A stretch of 64,000 nt of DNA. Origin: Microcoleus sp. FACHB-68 (GTDB lineage: Bacteria > Cyanobacteriota > Cyanobacteriia > Cyanobacteriales > Oscillatoriaceae). The stretch spans positions 248,001 to 312,000 of the forward strand of contig NZ_JACJOT010000013.1 of NCBI RefSeq assembly GCF_014695715.1, given 5' to 3'. Shown in pieces: positions 26,544 to 35,771 of this stretch. The position numbers and the translations under genes were made by a program. Numbering within the stretch: the first letter of the stretch is position 1; every line of letters starts with the position of its first letter. The notes under the pieces are model-generated. The model was not told where the DNA came from, ran no database searches, and saw nothing but the letters and a program-made list of their open reading frames with translations.

Positions 26544-27926
26544 ATGCACAATTCACGTCAACTCGCATTTCTCGCACTCCGGGATGTACACCGGCAGGGT
26601 GCTTTTACCGATGTTGCCCTTGACAAATGGCTGCAAAAAGCCAGCGCTGGGGCAGAACCTCCGATGCCGGCTGATCGGCGATTAGCCACGGAAATCGTCT
26701 ATGGTTGTGTCAGAAGACAGCGGACTCTTGATGCTCTCATCGACCAACTCGCTAAAAAGAAAGCTGATCGGCAACCGCCTGATCTCCGCACAATTTTGCA
26801 CATTGGGTTGTACCAACTGCGCTATCTAACTCAGATTCCTGCCGCAGCGGCAGTTGATACCACGGTGCAGCTAGCTAAGCAAAATTCATTAACAGGTCTT
26901 TCAGGATTTGTCAATGGGTTGCTGCGGCAATACTTACGTCTTCTCCAAGATGAAGCCGGCACTGAGGATTCCTCGTTTCAAAACGATCCACTGCAACTGC
27001 CGGCAGATCCGCTACAGCGTTTGGGCGTCTTGCACAGTTATCCCGACTGGATGATTCAAAGTTGGCTAGACAGATTGGGTTTTGCAGAAACAGAACAGCT
27101 CTGTGAGTGGTTCAACACTTCCCCAACCATTGATCTGCGTGTTAATATCTTACGCTCCTCGATAGAAGAAGTGGAGGCAGCGCTGCAAAGCGCCGGCGTG
27201 CCGATCAGTCGCGTCCCCCATTTACCGCAAGCCTTAAGATTAACCAGTGGTGCCGGTGCGATTCAAAATTTGCCGGGATTTAGTGAAGGATGGTGGACTG
27301 TTCAAGATAGCAGCGCCCAGATGGTTAGCTATTTGCTCGACCCACAACCGGGAGACGTGGTAATTGATGCGTGCGCCGCACCCGGAGGCAAAACAACCCA
27401 CATCGCAGAATTGATGGGCGACACCGGCACGATTTGGGCGTGTGATCGAGCGAATTCCCGACTTAAAAAAGTTAAAGAAAATGCTGAGCGGATCGGGCTA
27501 AAATCAATTCAAATTTGTGCCGGCGACAGTCGCAACTTTCCCCAATTTACTCATTTAGCCAACCGTGTCTTACTCGATGCCCCGTGTTCGGGTTTGGGAA
27601 CCCTACACCGGCGAACCGATGCCCGGTGGCGTCAGACACCGGAAAACATCCAAGAACTCTCTCAACTTCAGGGACAACTGCTTGAACAAGTTGCCGGCTG
27701 GGTTAAAACCGGCGGCGTTCTGGTTTATGCGACGTGCACCGTGCATCCCTTGGAAAATGAACAGGTTATTGAAACATTTCTAGGGCGTCATTCTAACTGG
27801 AATATTGAGCTGCCGGCTGCAAATTTTCCCGTTCCACCCACCCCAGAAGGTTGGGTGAAAGTTTGGCCCCACCGCTATCAAATGGACGGGTTTTTTATGG
27901 TGCGATTGAAGCGTGAAAAAGACTGA
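26544..27926 (+). CDS. rsmB: 16S rRNA (cytosine-967-C5)-methyltransferase
   Basis: The protein has 460 residues. An N-terminal NusB-like domain (about 1-150, AFLALRDVHRQGAFTDVALD, IGLYQLRYLTQIPAAAAVD) precedes the Rossmann methyltransferase domain. SAM is bound through DACAAPGGKTTHIAELM. The two conserved cysteines lie in LLDAPCSGLGTLHRR and in YATCTVHPLENE, the latter being the nucleophile. The order of domains and the length match RsmB/Sun, which methylates C967 of 16S rRNA during 30S assembly. It is followed after 30 bp by the TerB-like gene, probably in the same transcript. Confidence 0.96.
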   Translation: MHNSRQLAFLALRDVHRQGAFTDVALDKWLQKASAGAEPPMPADRRLATEIVYGCVRRQRTLDALIDQLAKKKADRQPPDLRTILHIGLYQLRYLTQIPAAAAVDTTVQLAKQNSLTGLSGFVNGLLRQYLRLLQDEAGTEDSSFQNDPLQLPADPLQRLGVLHSYPDWMIQSWLDRLGFAETEQLCEWFNTSPTIDLRVNILRSSIEEVEAALQSAGVPISRVPHLPQALRLTSGAGAIQNLPGFSEGWWTVQDSSAQMVSYLLDPQPGDVVIDACAAPGGKTTHIAELMGDTGTIWACDRANSRLKKVKENAERIGLKSIQICAGDSRNFPQFTHLANRVLLDAPCSGLGTLHRRTDARWRQTPENIQELSQLQGQLLEQVAGWVKTGGVLVYATCTVHPLENEQVIETFLGRHSNWNIELPAANFPVPPTPEGWVKVWPHRYQMDGFFMVRLKREKD

Positions 27927-27956
27927 ACAAACACACAGGTTTGCGGGAAAACAACA

Positions 27957-28379
27957 ATGGCAGACAACTCTAGTGCCAAACAACTCGTCAAAATCCTGAT
28001 TGGTGCCGCTTGGATTGACGGGCAAATCCAGCCAGAAGAACGCAGACATCTCCAGCAGGTGGCTAAAGACAAGGGTTTCGCTGACGATGCCGAGATTCAG
28101 CTACTGCTGTTTGAATTCAGAACTGTAGAGCCAAAAGAGTGCTACCAGTGGATTAGAGAATATCTGGGCGAACACCCCACATCTGAAGACTTTCACGACT
28201 TAATTGAAGCGATTAACGCGGTTGTTTATAGCGATGGGTTGGTAGCGATGGAAGAAGCAAGGCTTCTGACAAACATTAAGCTGATCGATCCTGCCAGCGC
28301 TTCATCTGAGCCGGCCTTCAATAACGTATTAAAAGCCGTTCAACAGCTTTACCAGCGCTGGCTTGGCTATCAAAATTAA
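27957..28379 (+). CDS. TerB-like helical protein
   Basis: The protein has 140 residues and is all-helical. It has the two acidic, EF-hand-resembling segments usual for TerB-like proteins: AAWIDGQIQPEERRHLQQVA near residues 17-36 and INAVVYSDGLVAMEEARLL near 82-100. Related domains occur in tellurite-resistance TerB and in many cyanobacterial proteins without known tellurite function. I would not infer tellurite resistance, since no other ter genes are nearby. It lies 30 bp after rsmB and is followed by a hairpin at 28393-28424. Confidence 0.75.
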   Translation: MADNSSAKQLVKILIGAAWIDGQIQPEERRHLQQVAKDKGFADDAEIQLLLFEFRTVEPKECYQWIREYLGEHPTSEDFHDLIEAINAVVYSDGLVAMEEARLLTNIKLIDPASASSEPAFNNVLKAVQQLYQRWLGYQN

Positions 28380-28392
28380 TAACCTTACAAGC

Positions 28393-28424
28393 GAGGGCGG
28401 TCTTTGTAGATCGAGTGCGCCCTC
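28393..28424 (+). terminator. Hairpin after the rsmB-terB-like unit
   Basis: GAGGGCG (28393-28399) pairs with CGCCCTC (28418-28424), starting 13 nt after the stop. There is no strong T run. Confidence 0.5.
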
Positions 28425-28434
28425 TCACTAAAAC

Positions 28435-28467
28435 GCACCCCAGCGCTCAATCGCTGAGCGTGGGGCG
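28435..28467 (-). terminator. Terminator of the Psb35-like gene
   Basis: On the minus strand CCCCA-CGCTCA pairs with TGAGCG-(bulge)-TGGGG, followed shortly by GTTTTAG. It lies about 25-55 nt after the stop at 28490. Confidence 0.65.
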
Positions 28468-28489
28468 AAAATTACAAATAAACTCAAGT

Positions 28490-28711
28490 TCACCGTTTCG
28501 GTTCACCAACACCTGGGGTTTCTTCTTTTTTGACTTTAGGCACAATATCAGGACGCTCTTTATCTTCCCAGCCGGGTGGACGCTTGGAGTTATACCATGC
28601 AACCGAGCCAATTGTAACAGCAGCAATAAATCCGACTACATAGACCAAGGTAAAAGAGAGTGGAAAACTCTCAGCACCCGTACCGACACTGACATCCATT
28701 AAGACGTTCAT
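28490..28711 (-). CDS. Small thylakoid membrane protein, probable Psb35 family
   Basis: The protein has 73 residues: a short N-terminus, one transmembrane helix (LSFTLVYVVGFIAAVTIGSV, about 18-37) and a conserved basic/proline-rich tail beginning AWYNSKRPPGWEDKERPDIV. This pattern fits the cyanobacterial Psb35-type small protein reported to accompany CP47 with high-light-inducible proteins in photosystem II. I base that on resemblance of the YNSKRPxGWEDKERPD segment as I remember it, not on an alignment. The ATG at 28711 is preceded by AGAGG. The gene converges with the TerB-like gene and has its own terminator. Confidence 0.6.
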   Translation of the reverse strand: MNVLMDVSVGTGAESFPLSFTLVYVVGFIAAVTIGSVAWYNSKRPPGWEDKERPDIVPKVKKEETPGVGEPKR

Positions 28712-29020
28712 AAATGATAAATCCTCTTAGTAATCGCAAAATTAGTATAACCAGCTATTAGGGTTCTTCGATTCTTCCATTAGACAGAAAAAGTTAGTAC
28801 AACCGGCAAAGCGATCCCGTTTGAGGGGCTTACCCTTCAAAGCATAGCGAGTTGGAGCAGGCCAGAGAGGAAGCGGGAAAAGATATAATCCAGAGCGGTC
28901 TTTTACTCATTGGCAGCCAGTAGAAATCCAGGCAGGAGGGAGCGAACATCCCCCCTAACCGCTCAAATTGAAATGGGCACAAGAGAACTTTGCCGGCTAT
29001 TGAGGCAGGGGTTCACAACC
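28712..29020. other. Intergenic region, Psb35-like / PBP
   Basis: This 309-bp gap holds the upstream region of the leftward small membrane-protein gene and the 3' flank of the penicillin-binding protein gene. I see no gene or clear terminator in it. Confidence 0.5.
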
Positions 29021-31420
29021 TTACTGAGGTGGATAATAGTCTTGGGATGCCGGCTGCTCGTAATAATTCCCTGAACTTTCTGGAGCTGAGTTACCTTGAT
29101 CGTAGTATTGCCCGGAGTTATAGCCCGGATCAGGGTTGCTGTAACCTGTGTTGGAGTTGGGCTGAGGGGGTGGGGCCGGCAGCGGCAGCGTAATCATTTC
29201 AGCATTCACCGGCTTCGCTTTAATACTGGCTTGACGACCTTCGATTTCTGGCAGTTCTGGGAATTCTTCTATCGGCATTCCTTCCACCGCTTTGGACATA
29301 AACTCGCGCCAAGTAAACGCAGCGGTGCCACTTGTCCCCCAAGTCGGGTAGCTGTCATCATTGCCCAGCCATACCCCCGTTACCAATTGGGGGATATAGC
29401 CAATAAACCAGAGGTCACGGGCTTCCTCAGAGGTGCCGGTTTTCCCAGCCACTTGCCGATCGGCCAGTTGTGCCGGCGCGCCAGTGCCGTTTTGCACCAC
29501 TCTTTCCAGCATCCAAGTCATCAGCGCCGCCGAATCTTTGTCCACCACCCGTTTCTGTTTTAAATTCCCATCGTAGAGAACTTTACCCCGCCCGTCTGTC
29601 ACCTTGGTAATGCCGTGGGCTTCCATAAAGTTACCTTGGGCTGCCAGAGTTCCGTAGCCGTTGGTGAGTTCTAACAAGTTCACCTCAATCGCACCGAGGG
29701 CTAGGGCGTAGTAAGGCTTGAGTTCTGTTTTAATCCCCATGTCACGGGCGAGTTTGATCGTCGGTTCAAACCCCACATCTGCCAACACCTTCACGGCAAC
29801 AATATTAATCGAAGAGGTGAGGGCATCCATCATGGAAGTCCAACCGCGATAGGTTTTGCCGTAGTTCTGGGGTTTGTACCCATCAATCGACAGCGGTGCG
29901 TCTAGGTAACCATCGTAGGGAGAGAAGCCGGCTGCTATCGCAGCTGTATAGACAAATCCTTTAAACGTGGAACCTGGCTGCCGCTGAGCCTGAGTGGCGC
30001 GGTTGAATTGGCTCGTTTCAAAATCATTTCCCCCAACCAGTGCCTTAATTTCACCATTACGGGGGTCAATGGACACTAAAGCCGCTTGCTCAAATCCTTG
30101 AGCCGGCCCGTCCAGTTCAATCGCATCTTTGACCACTTTTTCGGCAATTTTCTGCCACTTGCGGTTGAGCGTTGTCTCCACCGTCAGACCACCCATTTCA
30201 ATGGACTCTGTTGAGACATACCGGGGCAGTTGCTGCTTGATGTAGGTTGTAAAGTAGGCAGACTCGATCTGAAGACGCTTGGGTATTTTGGGATTGAGCT
30301 TCAGGGGGCTGTTAATCGCTGCATCCGCCTCTGCTGCGGTAATAAACCCCGCCTCCTGCATTTCCCGCAATACGATATCGCGGCGATCTTGTGCCACTTT
30401 CGCATTCACTAAGGGAGAGTATTCCGTGGGGGCTGGAGGCAAGCCGGCAATCGTGGCCATTTCTGCTAAGGTCATTTCGTCCACTTGTTTGCCGAAATAA
30501 ACCCAGGCCGCGTCGGCCACCCCATAAGCGCCTGAACCCAAATAAACGAGGTTGAGGTAGCGTTCTAAAATCTGTTCTTTTTTCATCTCTCGCTCAATTT
30601 TTCGAGCGAGTAAGGCTTCACGAATTTTGCGTTCTGCACTCGGATCTTGATTGAGGAATACAATCCGAGCCAATTGTTGCGTGATTGTACTGCCCCCTTG
30701 CACGACATCTCTGGCCAATACGTTCAAGACACTTGCTCTCAGAATGCCTTGAAAATCTACACCTTCGTGCTTGTAAAAGCGCCGGTCTTCGATGGCAATA
30801 AATGCTTCAACCAACTTGGGAGGGATTTCTTCAATTTGTAGCTTTTCTCGCGTTGCCTCCCCCATTTGTTCTAAGATTGCGCCGTCTGCGGCTTTGATCG
30901 TCAGGGTTTTTCCGCGAACAAAGGTTAATATTTCTGAGGTTGCCGGTAAGCTGCGCTCCAAAGAATGCAAACCCACGCCTACAGCCAGCGCCCCACTTCC
31001 CACACCGACCAAACCGAGACCAATCCAAAATGAGCGCCGCTGGTGTAAAGGTTTCTCGCGCAGGCTCTTTTGAGCTGCCTTCGCGATTGGCCCTATCGGT
31101 TTGAGTGTGGTGGCCAGTTTCGTCACCAATGGCGTTTCGCGAATTGCCTGAAGCCTCTTTTTCAACAAAGATGAACCCGGAGTCTTTGCGGCTTCTGGTT
31201 CTTGAGGCGCTTGTTCTTGATGGGCTACAGATGACTCAGGCGTGCTTTCCGGTTCTGGTTCTTGATGTTGTCGTTCTTGATGTTGAATTTCTGGTTCTTG
31301 AGCTTCCAGCCTATCTAGCGCTGGATCTTCATGAACAAAGCTGGGTTTTCCAGCCTCAATTCCAGTAGAGCTTTTGCTCTTTGTGGATATATCCTTGAGT
31401 TTTGAGAGAAACTTTGACAC
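29021..31420 (-). CDS. Class A penicillin-binding protein (glycosyltransferase/transpeptidase)
   Basis: The protein has 799 residues. Residues 1-130 are an unusual cytoplasmic extension rich in Glu, Gln and Pro (EPEIQHQERQHQEPEPE). A membrane anchor follows (FWIGLGLVGVGSGALAVGVG, about 132-151). The GT51 glycosyltransferase shows the catalytic EDRRFYKHEGVD and GGSTITQQLARI. The transpeptidase has the SxxK serine in RQPGSTFKGF, SxN in TSSINIV and KTG in VAGKTGTSEEARD. A Pro/Asn/Tyr/Gln-rich tail ends the protein (after about residue 745). It polymerises and cross-links peptidoglycan. The start is a GTG at 31420 with GAGGG 6 nt upstream. It is related to PBP1A; the exact paralogue is not assigned. 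Confidence 0.94.
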   Translation of the reverse strand: MSKFLSKLKDISTKSKSSTGIEAGKPSFVHEDPALDRLEAQEPEIQHQERQHQEPEPESTPESSVAHQEQAPQEPEAAKTPGSSLLKKRLQAIRETPLVTKLATTLKPIGPIAKAAQKSLREKPLHQRRSFWIGLGLVGVGSGALAVGVGLHSLERSLPATSEILTFVRGKTLTIKAADGAILEQMGEATREKLQIEEIPPKLVEAFIAIEDRRFYKHEGVDFQGILRASVLNVLARDVVQGGSTITQQLARIVFLNQDPSAERKIREALLARKIEREMKKEQILERYLNLVYLGSGAYGVADAAWVYFGKQVDEMTLAEMATIAGLPPAPTEYSPLVNAKVAQDRRDIVLREMQEAGFITAAEADAAINSPLKLNPKIPKRLQIESAYFTTYIKQQLPRYVSTESIEMGGLTVETTLNRKWQKIAEKVVKDAIELDGPAQGFEQAALVSIDPRNGEIKALVGGNDFETSQFNRATQAQRQPGSTFKGFVYTAAIAAGFSPYDGYLDAPLSIDGYKPQNYGKTYRGWTSMMDALTSSINIVAVKVLADVGFEPTIKLARDMGIKTELKPYYALALGAIEVNLLELTNGYGTLAAQGNFMEAHGITKVTDGRGKVLYDGNLKQKRVVDKDSAALMTWMLERVVQNGTGAPAQLADRQVAGKTGTSEEARDLWFIGYIPQLVTGVWLGNDDSYPTWGTSGTAAFTWREFMSKAVEGMPIEEFPELPEIEGRQASIKAKPVNAEMITLPLPAPPPQPNSNTGYSNPDPGYNSGQYYDQGNSAPESSGNYYEQPASQDYYPPQ

Positions 31421-31732
31421 AACAGACCCTCACACACCACCAGATGATTCAGCCCTATTAACCCTTCGCTTGAGCCATTGGAAGGATACACCAACAATAT
31501 CCTCTCCGCAACGGTAGGCTAGAACTTCTCTACTCAAGTTGCAGACACCACCCCAAACAAAGCCAAACAAAGACTAACTACATTCGCTTTATTTTAGACC
31601 GGGAAATCGAAAATTGCGCTTTTGCTGTCAATTGTTCCCATTTAGGGTTCAGCGAATAATGGTTTGTCTAACTAGCCTGTTAAGAGGCTCTGACAACTCT
31701 ACTTACAGCTGAACCCAGAGGGATCAGAACAT
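31421..31732. other. Intergenic region, PBP / chlG
   Basis: This 312-bp gap carries the probable promoter of the PBP gene on its left and the 3' flank of chlG on its right. No gene, RNA or strong hairpin is seen. Confidence 0.5.
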
Positions 31733-32752
31733 TTAAACAAAGGCACGTCCCAAGGCTATAGCGGTAAAGAGCATTCCAAAGACGAGGAAAGGTTGAGCGC
31801 TTGCCTGATATTTAACATCATTTTCCAGGGGATTCCGCAGAAAATACATATCCTGGAAAGTAATTTGAGGAATAATCAGCAACACCAGAATCACGGCGTA
31901 GAGGTTTTGGTGAATGCTGACCAAGTAAGCGGCGATTCCTGCTTGAAAGACATCAATCATCATCACGCAGATCCAAGCGGCTGTGGTAATGCCAAACATC
32001 ACCGGCAGCGATTGTAAGCCAAGCTGCCGGTCGCCTTCAACGCTTTTAAAGTCGTTGACAACGGCAATTCCCAGGCCGGCCAAACTGTAGAATAAGGTCA
32101 AAATCATGATCGTGGGATTAAGATCGCCAAATAAGGCGTGGCCGGTCCACCAAGGCAGGGCAATGTAACTGGCACCCAGGGCGTAGTTACCCAACCAGCC
32201 GTTTTTCTTGAGCTTTAGGGGTGGGGCCGAATAAATATAAGCCAAAAAAGATCCGCCAAGGGCGATGGCGGTGATGGTGGGGAATTCATGGCCGGCCCAC
32301 ACATCTAAGGCATAAGCTAAGCCAATTCCCGCTACTAATAACACCAAAATTTGGGTGATGACTTGAGGAATTGAGATAATACCCGATGGAATGGGGCGGT
32401 ACGGTTCGTTGATGGCGTCAATTTCGCGGTCGTAAAAATCATTGAGGGTTTGGGTGTAACCCACCAATATAGGGCCAGACAGCAGCATACAAGCCGCTGC
32501 TATTAGCACATTTTCCAGTGTCCAGGTGAACCGGCCCGAAGAAGCCGCCCCACACAGCACACCCCAAATCAGGGGTATCCAGGTGATCGGTTTCATTAGC
32601 TGCAAGCGAATCTTCCAGATGGAGGTTTCGCCACCGGCAGCGCCTTTCATGCCTAATAGTTGTCTGGTTTTAGCGCTGCGATCTGTCTGGGTTGCTGCTG
32701 CGTCGGCAGCCCCCTCGGCTTGATTTGGCGAAGAAGTTGGAGGATTAGACAT
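31733..32752 (-). CDS. chlG: Chlorophyll synthase
   Basis: The protein has 339 residues of the UbiA prenyltransferase superfamily. It esterifies chlorophyllide a with phytyl or geranylgeranyl diphosphate in the thylakoid membrane, the last step of chlorophyll a synthesis. The first prenyl-diphosphate/Mg motif NDFYDREIDAINEPYRPIPS at about residues 104-123 is diagnostic of ChlG. The second aspartate motif lies in NDFKSVEGDRQLGLQSLP. About eight hydrophobic helices span the rest. The N-terminal 50 residues are polar and Ala/Gln-rich, as is common. It lies 82 bp downstream of the Get3/ArsA-like gene and may be co-transcribed with it. Confidence 0.97.
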   Translation of the reverse strand: MSNPPTSSPNQAEGAADAAATQTDRSAKTRQLLGMKGAAGGETSIWKIRLQLMKPITWIPLIWGVLCGAASSGRFTWTLENVLIAAACMLLSGPILVGYTQTLNDFYDREIDAINEPYRPIPSGIISIPQVITQILVLLVAGIGLAYALDVWAGHEFPTITAIALGGSFLAYIYSAPPLKLKKNGWLGNYALGASYIALPWWTGHALFGDLNPTIMILTLFYSLAGLGIAVVNDFKSVEGDRQLGLQSLPVMFGITTAAWICVMMIDVFQAGIAAYLVSIHQNLYAVILVLLIIPQITFQDMYFLRNPLENDVKYQASAQPFLVFGMLFTAIALGRAFV

Positions 32753-32834
32753 TGGGGAATTGGGGAGTTGAGGAATGGGAAGCCGGGACTAGGGGATGTG
32801 ATCTCCCAATCTCGGCCCTCTAAACGACTGATTG

Positions 32835-33932
32835 CTAGGCAAATGAGACAATTAAGGATTGATTTTGAAACTTAGCTCCTTTGACTTGTCTGCCTTTCAA
32901 CTCTGGGGGGAGGAAGATGTTGCGCCGCTGATCACCGGCTTCTATGGTGACTTCTGGGCCGTACTGAGTCAGTTTGACTTGCTTTTTGTCAAAACCGGGC
33001 AGAAATAGGCTGACGGTGCGCTCAGCAACGTTAATGGTGATCGGTTTAGGTACGCTGCCGGCCTTGCTGAAATCTGGCAGGGCATCTATTAGCGGTTGCC
33101 AGTTATCATCGCTACACAAGGGAACTGAGCTGATTGGCAGCGGATCGAATTCGCCTGCCAACGTATCGGCTGCCGGCACTTGATTCAGGATCGCCCCTCC
33201 AACGCTTAGCCCGACTTGTTGGGCGCTGCCCCAGAGGTAACGGGCGGTGGCGATGGCTGCTTGGCTGCCGGTAGTGACTAAGTAAGCAGTGACTTGGTTC
33301 GGATCGGCGACTGCGTCCTTCCACTTATCCAGCACTTTGTTAAATTCCTGAGTGGGTTGGGAAAAGTTATCCCCCGACCAATCTACATTCAGAACAGAAC
33401 TGGTGACAGGTTGGATAAAGGGCGATAAGGTTTTGCCCAAGTCGGAATCGGCAAATACCTGACGAAACCGGCGGATATACCAGCTAACAATTTCTGGGGA
33501 ACCCAGCATTCGCAAGGTAGTTTGATCGCCGGTGCCATCGTAGATAATTACGTCATACTGGCCGCTGCTGTCATACTCACGGATGGCATTCAAAATTAAG
33601 ATACTATCCATCCCTGGCACGACCCCTAATTCTTGGCCAAAAACGGCTTTGAAGAAAGGTGTGCGGACATATTGCGCTTCTAGTTTTTTTACCTCTTCCC
33701 AACCCCGTTCTAGTAGCACAGATGTCTGAAACTGCACTGCTTTTAGGTTTGGGGCGATCTCTTGCGGATCTGGCCCAATAGCTTCTCCAAGCAGTATACC
33801 CAGCCCTGGCCCAGGGTCAGAGCCGGCAAGTAGCACTCGCTGCCCAAGGCTGGCAAATTTCTTGGCAGCGGCAATTGCAATGGTGGTTCGGCCTGTGCCG
33901 CCTTTACCCAAAAATGTTAAAAACCGGGCCAT
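32835..33932 (-). CDS. Get3/ArsA-family ATPase with C-terminal Hsp20-like domain
   Basis: The protein has 365 residues. The N-terminus has the deviant Walker A FLGKGGTGRTTIAIA, followed by a Walker-B-like VIIYDGTGDQTT region with switch features typical of ArsA/Get3 ATPases. The last 75 residues form a beta-rich, alpha-crystallin-like domain (RTVSLFLPGFDKKQVKLTQ). That domain arrangement is seen in photosynthetic-lineage Get3-like proteins. No arsenite-binding cysteine cluster is seen, so a role in arsenic export is unlikely; a targeting or chaperone ATPase role is inferred. ATG 33932 is preceded by AGGGA. It sits 82 bp upstream of chlG. Confidence 0.85.
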   Translation of the reverse strand: MARFLTFLGKGGTGRTTIAIAAAKKFASLGQRVLLAGSDPGPGLGILLGEAIGPDPQEIAPNLKAVQFQTSVLLERGWEEVKKLEAQYVRTPFFKAVFGQELGVVPGMDSILILNAIREYDSSGQYDVIIYDGTGDQTTLRMLGSPEIVSWYIRRFRQVFADSDLGKTLSPFIQPVTSSVLNVDWSGDNFSQPTQEFNKVLDKWKDAVADPNQVTAYLVTTGSQAAIATARYLWGSAQQVGLSVGGAILNQVPAADTLAGEFDPLPISSVPLCSDDNWQPLIDALPDFSKAGSVPKPITINVAERTVSLFLPGFDKKQVKLTQYGPEVTIEAGDQRRNIFLPPELKGRQVKGAKFQNQSLIVSFA

Positions 33933-34114
33933 GTTTATTCCCTATGCTGACAGCATCCAACGATATCGAGTGCAGCACTCAAAAATCCAAGTTTTCCTTA
34001 TGTTAGCGGTCGCTTTGGATGTGTGCCACACTCCGGCTTAACTGTCGTTTGTCGTTTGTCCTTGGTCTGTTGGGCGCTACTTTTGACAAACGACAAATGA
34101 CGGCTGGCATCTAA

Positions 34115-34318
34115 CTACTGTTGTAGCGGTTCTAGTTCGTCTTCAAAGAACCAGGTGGAAAATTTGTCATCAAACCGGACAAATACTCCAACGCCGCTGC
34201 CATCCACCATTTTAAATTGTTCGATGGTGCCGACTGGATTCTGCTTGAGCTTGCCGACTACGTTGGCCGGCAGCCGGTCTCTCAGACGGCACACTCTCAC
34301 TCTCTGACCTATTTCCAT
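34115..34318 (-). CDS. petP: Cytochrome b6f complex subunit PetP
   Basis: The protein has 67 residues, starting MEIGQRVRVCRLRDRLP. The small SH3-like fold shows GVGVFVRFDDKFSTWFFEDEL, matching the cyanobacterial PetP (DUF2862, Ssr2998) family. PetP is a peripheral cytoplasmic-side subunit of the cytochrome b6f complex that affects linear versus cyclic electron flow. I chose the ATG at 34318 because AGGAG precedes it. The longer frame to 34450 adds 44 residues unlike the family. Confidence 0.9.
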   Translation of the reverse strand: MEIGQRVRVCRLRDRLPANVVGKLKQNPVGTIEQFKMVDGSGVGVFVRFDDKFSTWFFEDELEPLQQ

Positions 34319-34459
34319 TCCGACTCCTAGTGATAGACCATTCCAAAGTTTATCAGCGGGTGTATAGAATTGTATCGATAAATTGGCATCTGTATGTTTT
34401 GTGGGGAATTGCCGGCAGATCGGGGATTGGGGGCGGATGAGCTGCGGCAATGAATAAAA

Positions 34460-35710
34460 TTAATCTTTCTTGCCAATCACTTCTATGGCAGCTTCCAGGG
34501 CAATGGCGACATGAGTCCAGTGTGTGCCCCCCTGGCAGAAGACAATATAAGGCTCCCGCAGCGGCCCATCGGCTGAAAATTCCGAGGTACTGCCATCGAT
34601 AAATGTGCCGCCGGCCATCACCAACTGGCTTTCATACCCTGGCATCGGTGCCGGCACGGGGTCAAGATAGGAACCCACGGGGGAATGCTGCTGAATGGCG
34701 CGGCAAAAGGCAATTAATTTTTCAGGGGTTCCCAGCTGAATGGCTTGGATGACATCCCGGCGCGGTGCCATTGGGGGCGGATTCACGGGATATCCCAGCT
34801 TGTCGAAAACATAGCCGGTGAGGTGATTGCCTTTCATGGCTTCCCCAACCATTTGAGGGGCTAAAAATAATCCTTGCATTAACAATCTGTTACAATCAAA
34901 GGTAGCGCCGCCGCTACTGCCTATTCCGGGGGCTGTGAGCCGGCACGCGGCTGCTTCGACCAAGTCCGCTCGACCGGCAATGTAACCACCGCTAGGAACG
35001 ATGGTGCCGCCGGGATTTTTAATTAATGAGCCGGCAATCAAATCAGCACCGACTGCCGGGGGTTCCCGTTCTTCTATAAATTCCCCGTAACAGTTATCGA
35101 CAAAGCACACCGTTTGGGGATTTTGCCCCTTGATAATCTTGACAATCTTTTCAATATCTGATATTGACAAGCTCGGACGCCAAGAATATCCGCAAGAGCG
35201 CTGGATCAAAGCCAAACGGGTTTTCTCGGTGACAGCAGATGCCAAAGCTTGCCAGTCAATGGTGCCGGTGTTGGCTAAGGGGAGTTGCCGGTATGTCACG
35301 CCAAAATCCATGAGTGATCCTTGGCCAGACCCCCGCAATCCAATGACTTCTTCTAATGTGTCATAAGGAGGGCCGGCAACCGCCAGCATTTCATCCCCCG
35401 GACGGAGCACGCCATACAGGGCGCAGGCGATAGCATGAGTGCCAGAGACAAACTGCACTCGCACTGCAGCAGCCTCAGCGCCCATGACCTCAGCAAACAC
35501 ACGATCTAACGTTTCTCGCCCCAAATCATCGTGACCATAGCCGGTGACGCCGGCAAAATGGTGAACCCCGACACGATGAACCCGAAAGGCATCCAACACG
35601 CGTTTGAGATTTTGCTTGACCTGAGCGTCAATTCCAGAAAAAATCGGAGACAGTGCCTTTTCTGCTGCCTGTAGCTGCTGAATGCTATCCATTAACCCCT
35701 CGCCGGCCAT
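34460..35710 (-). CDS. PLP-dependent enzyme, methionine gamma-lyase/aluminium-resistance (YnbB) type
   Basis: The protein has 416 residues from the ATG at 35710. An ATG at 35692 has GAGGGG close upstream and may be the real start, giving 410 residues. It is a fold-type I PLP enzyme of the family often annotated as aluminium resistance protein. The presumed cofactor lysine lies in IAGSLIKNPGGTIVPSGGYI. The aspartate region is VCFVDNCYGEFIE, and the N-terminal segment VHHFAGVTGYGHDDLGRETLD is conserved. The biochemical role in cyanobacteria is uncertain; a C-S lyase-like activity is only inferred from the superfamily. It is divergent from desC, with starts 62 bp apart, and 141 bp upstream of petP. 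Confidence 0.85.
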   Translation of the reverse strand: MAGEGLMDSIQQLQAAEKALSPIFSGIDAQVKQNLKRVLDAFRVHRVGVHHFAGVTGYGHDDLGRETLDRVFAEVMGAEAAAVRVQFVSGTHAIACALYGVLRPGDEMLAVAGPPYDTLEEVIGLRGSGQGSLMDFGVTYRQLPLANTGTIDWQALASAVTEKTRLALIQRSCGYSWRPSLSISDIEKIVKIIKGQNPQTVCFVDNCYGEFIEEREPPAVGADLIAGSLIKNPGGTIVPSGGYIAGRADLVEAAACRLTAPGIGSSGGATFDCNRLLMQGLFLAPQMVGEAMKGNHLTGYVFDKLGYPVNPPPMAPRRDVIQAIQLGTPEKLIAFCRAIQQHSPVGSYLDPVPAPMPGYESQLVMAGGTFIDGSTSEFSADGPLREPYIVFCQGGTHWTHVAIALEAAIEVIGKKD

Positions 35711-35771
35711 CTAGGTGCGCGGAGTTCATTATGGCGCAGATTGGGTCAAATAGTTCGCACAAAATATCTTC

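Noticed and set aside
27957-28379. Tellurite-resistance determinant
   Set aside because: It has only a TerB-like fold; no other ter genes are present and the neighbour is rsmB.
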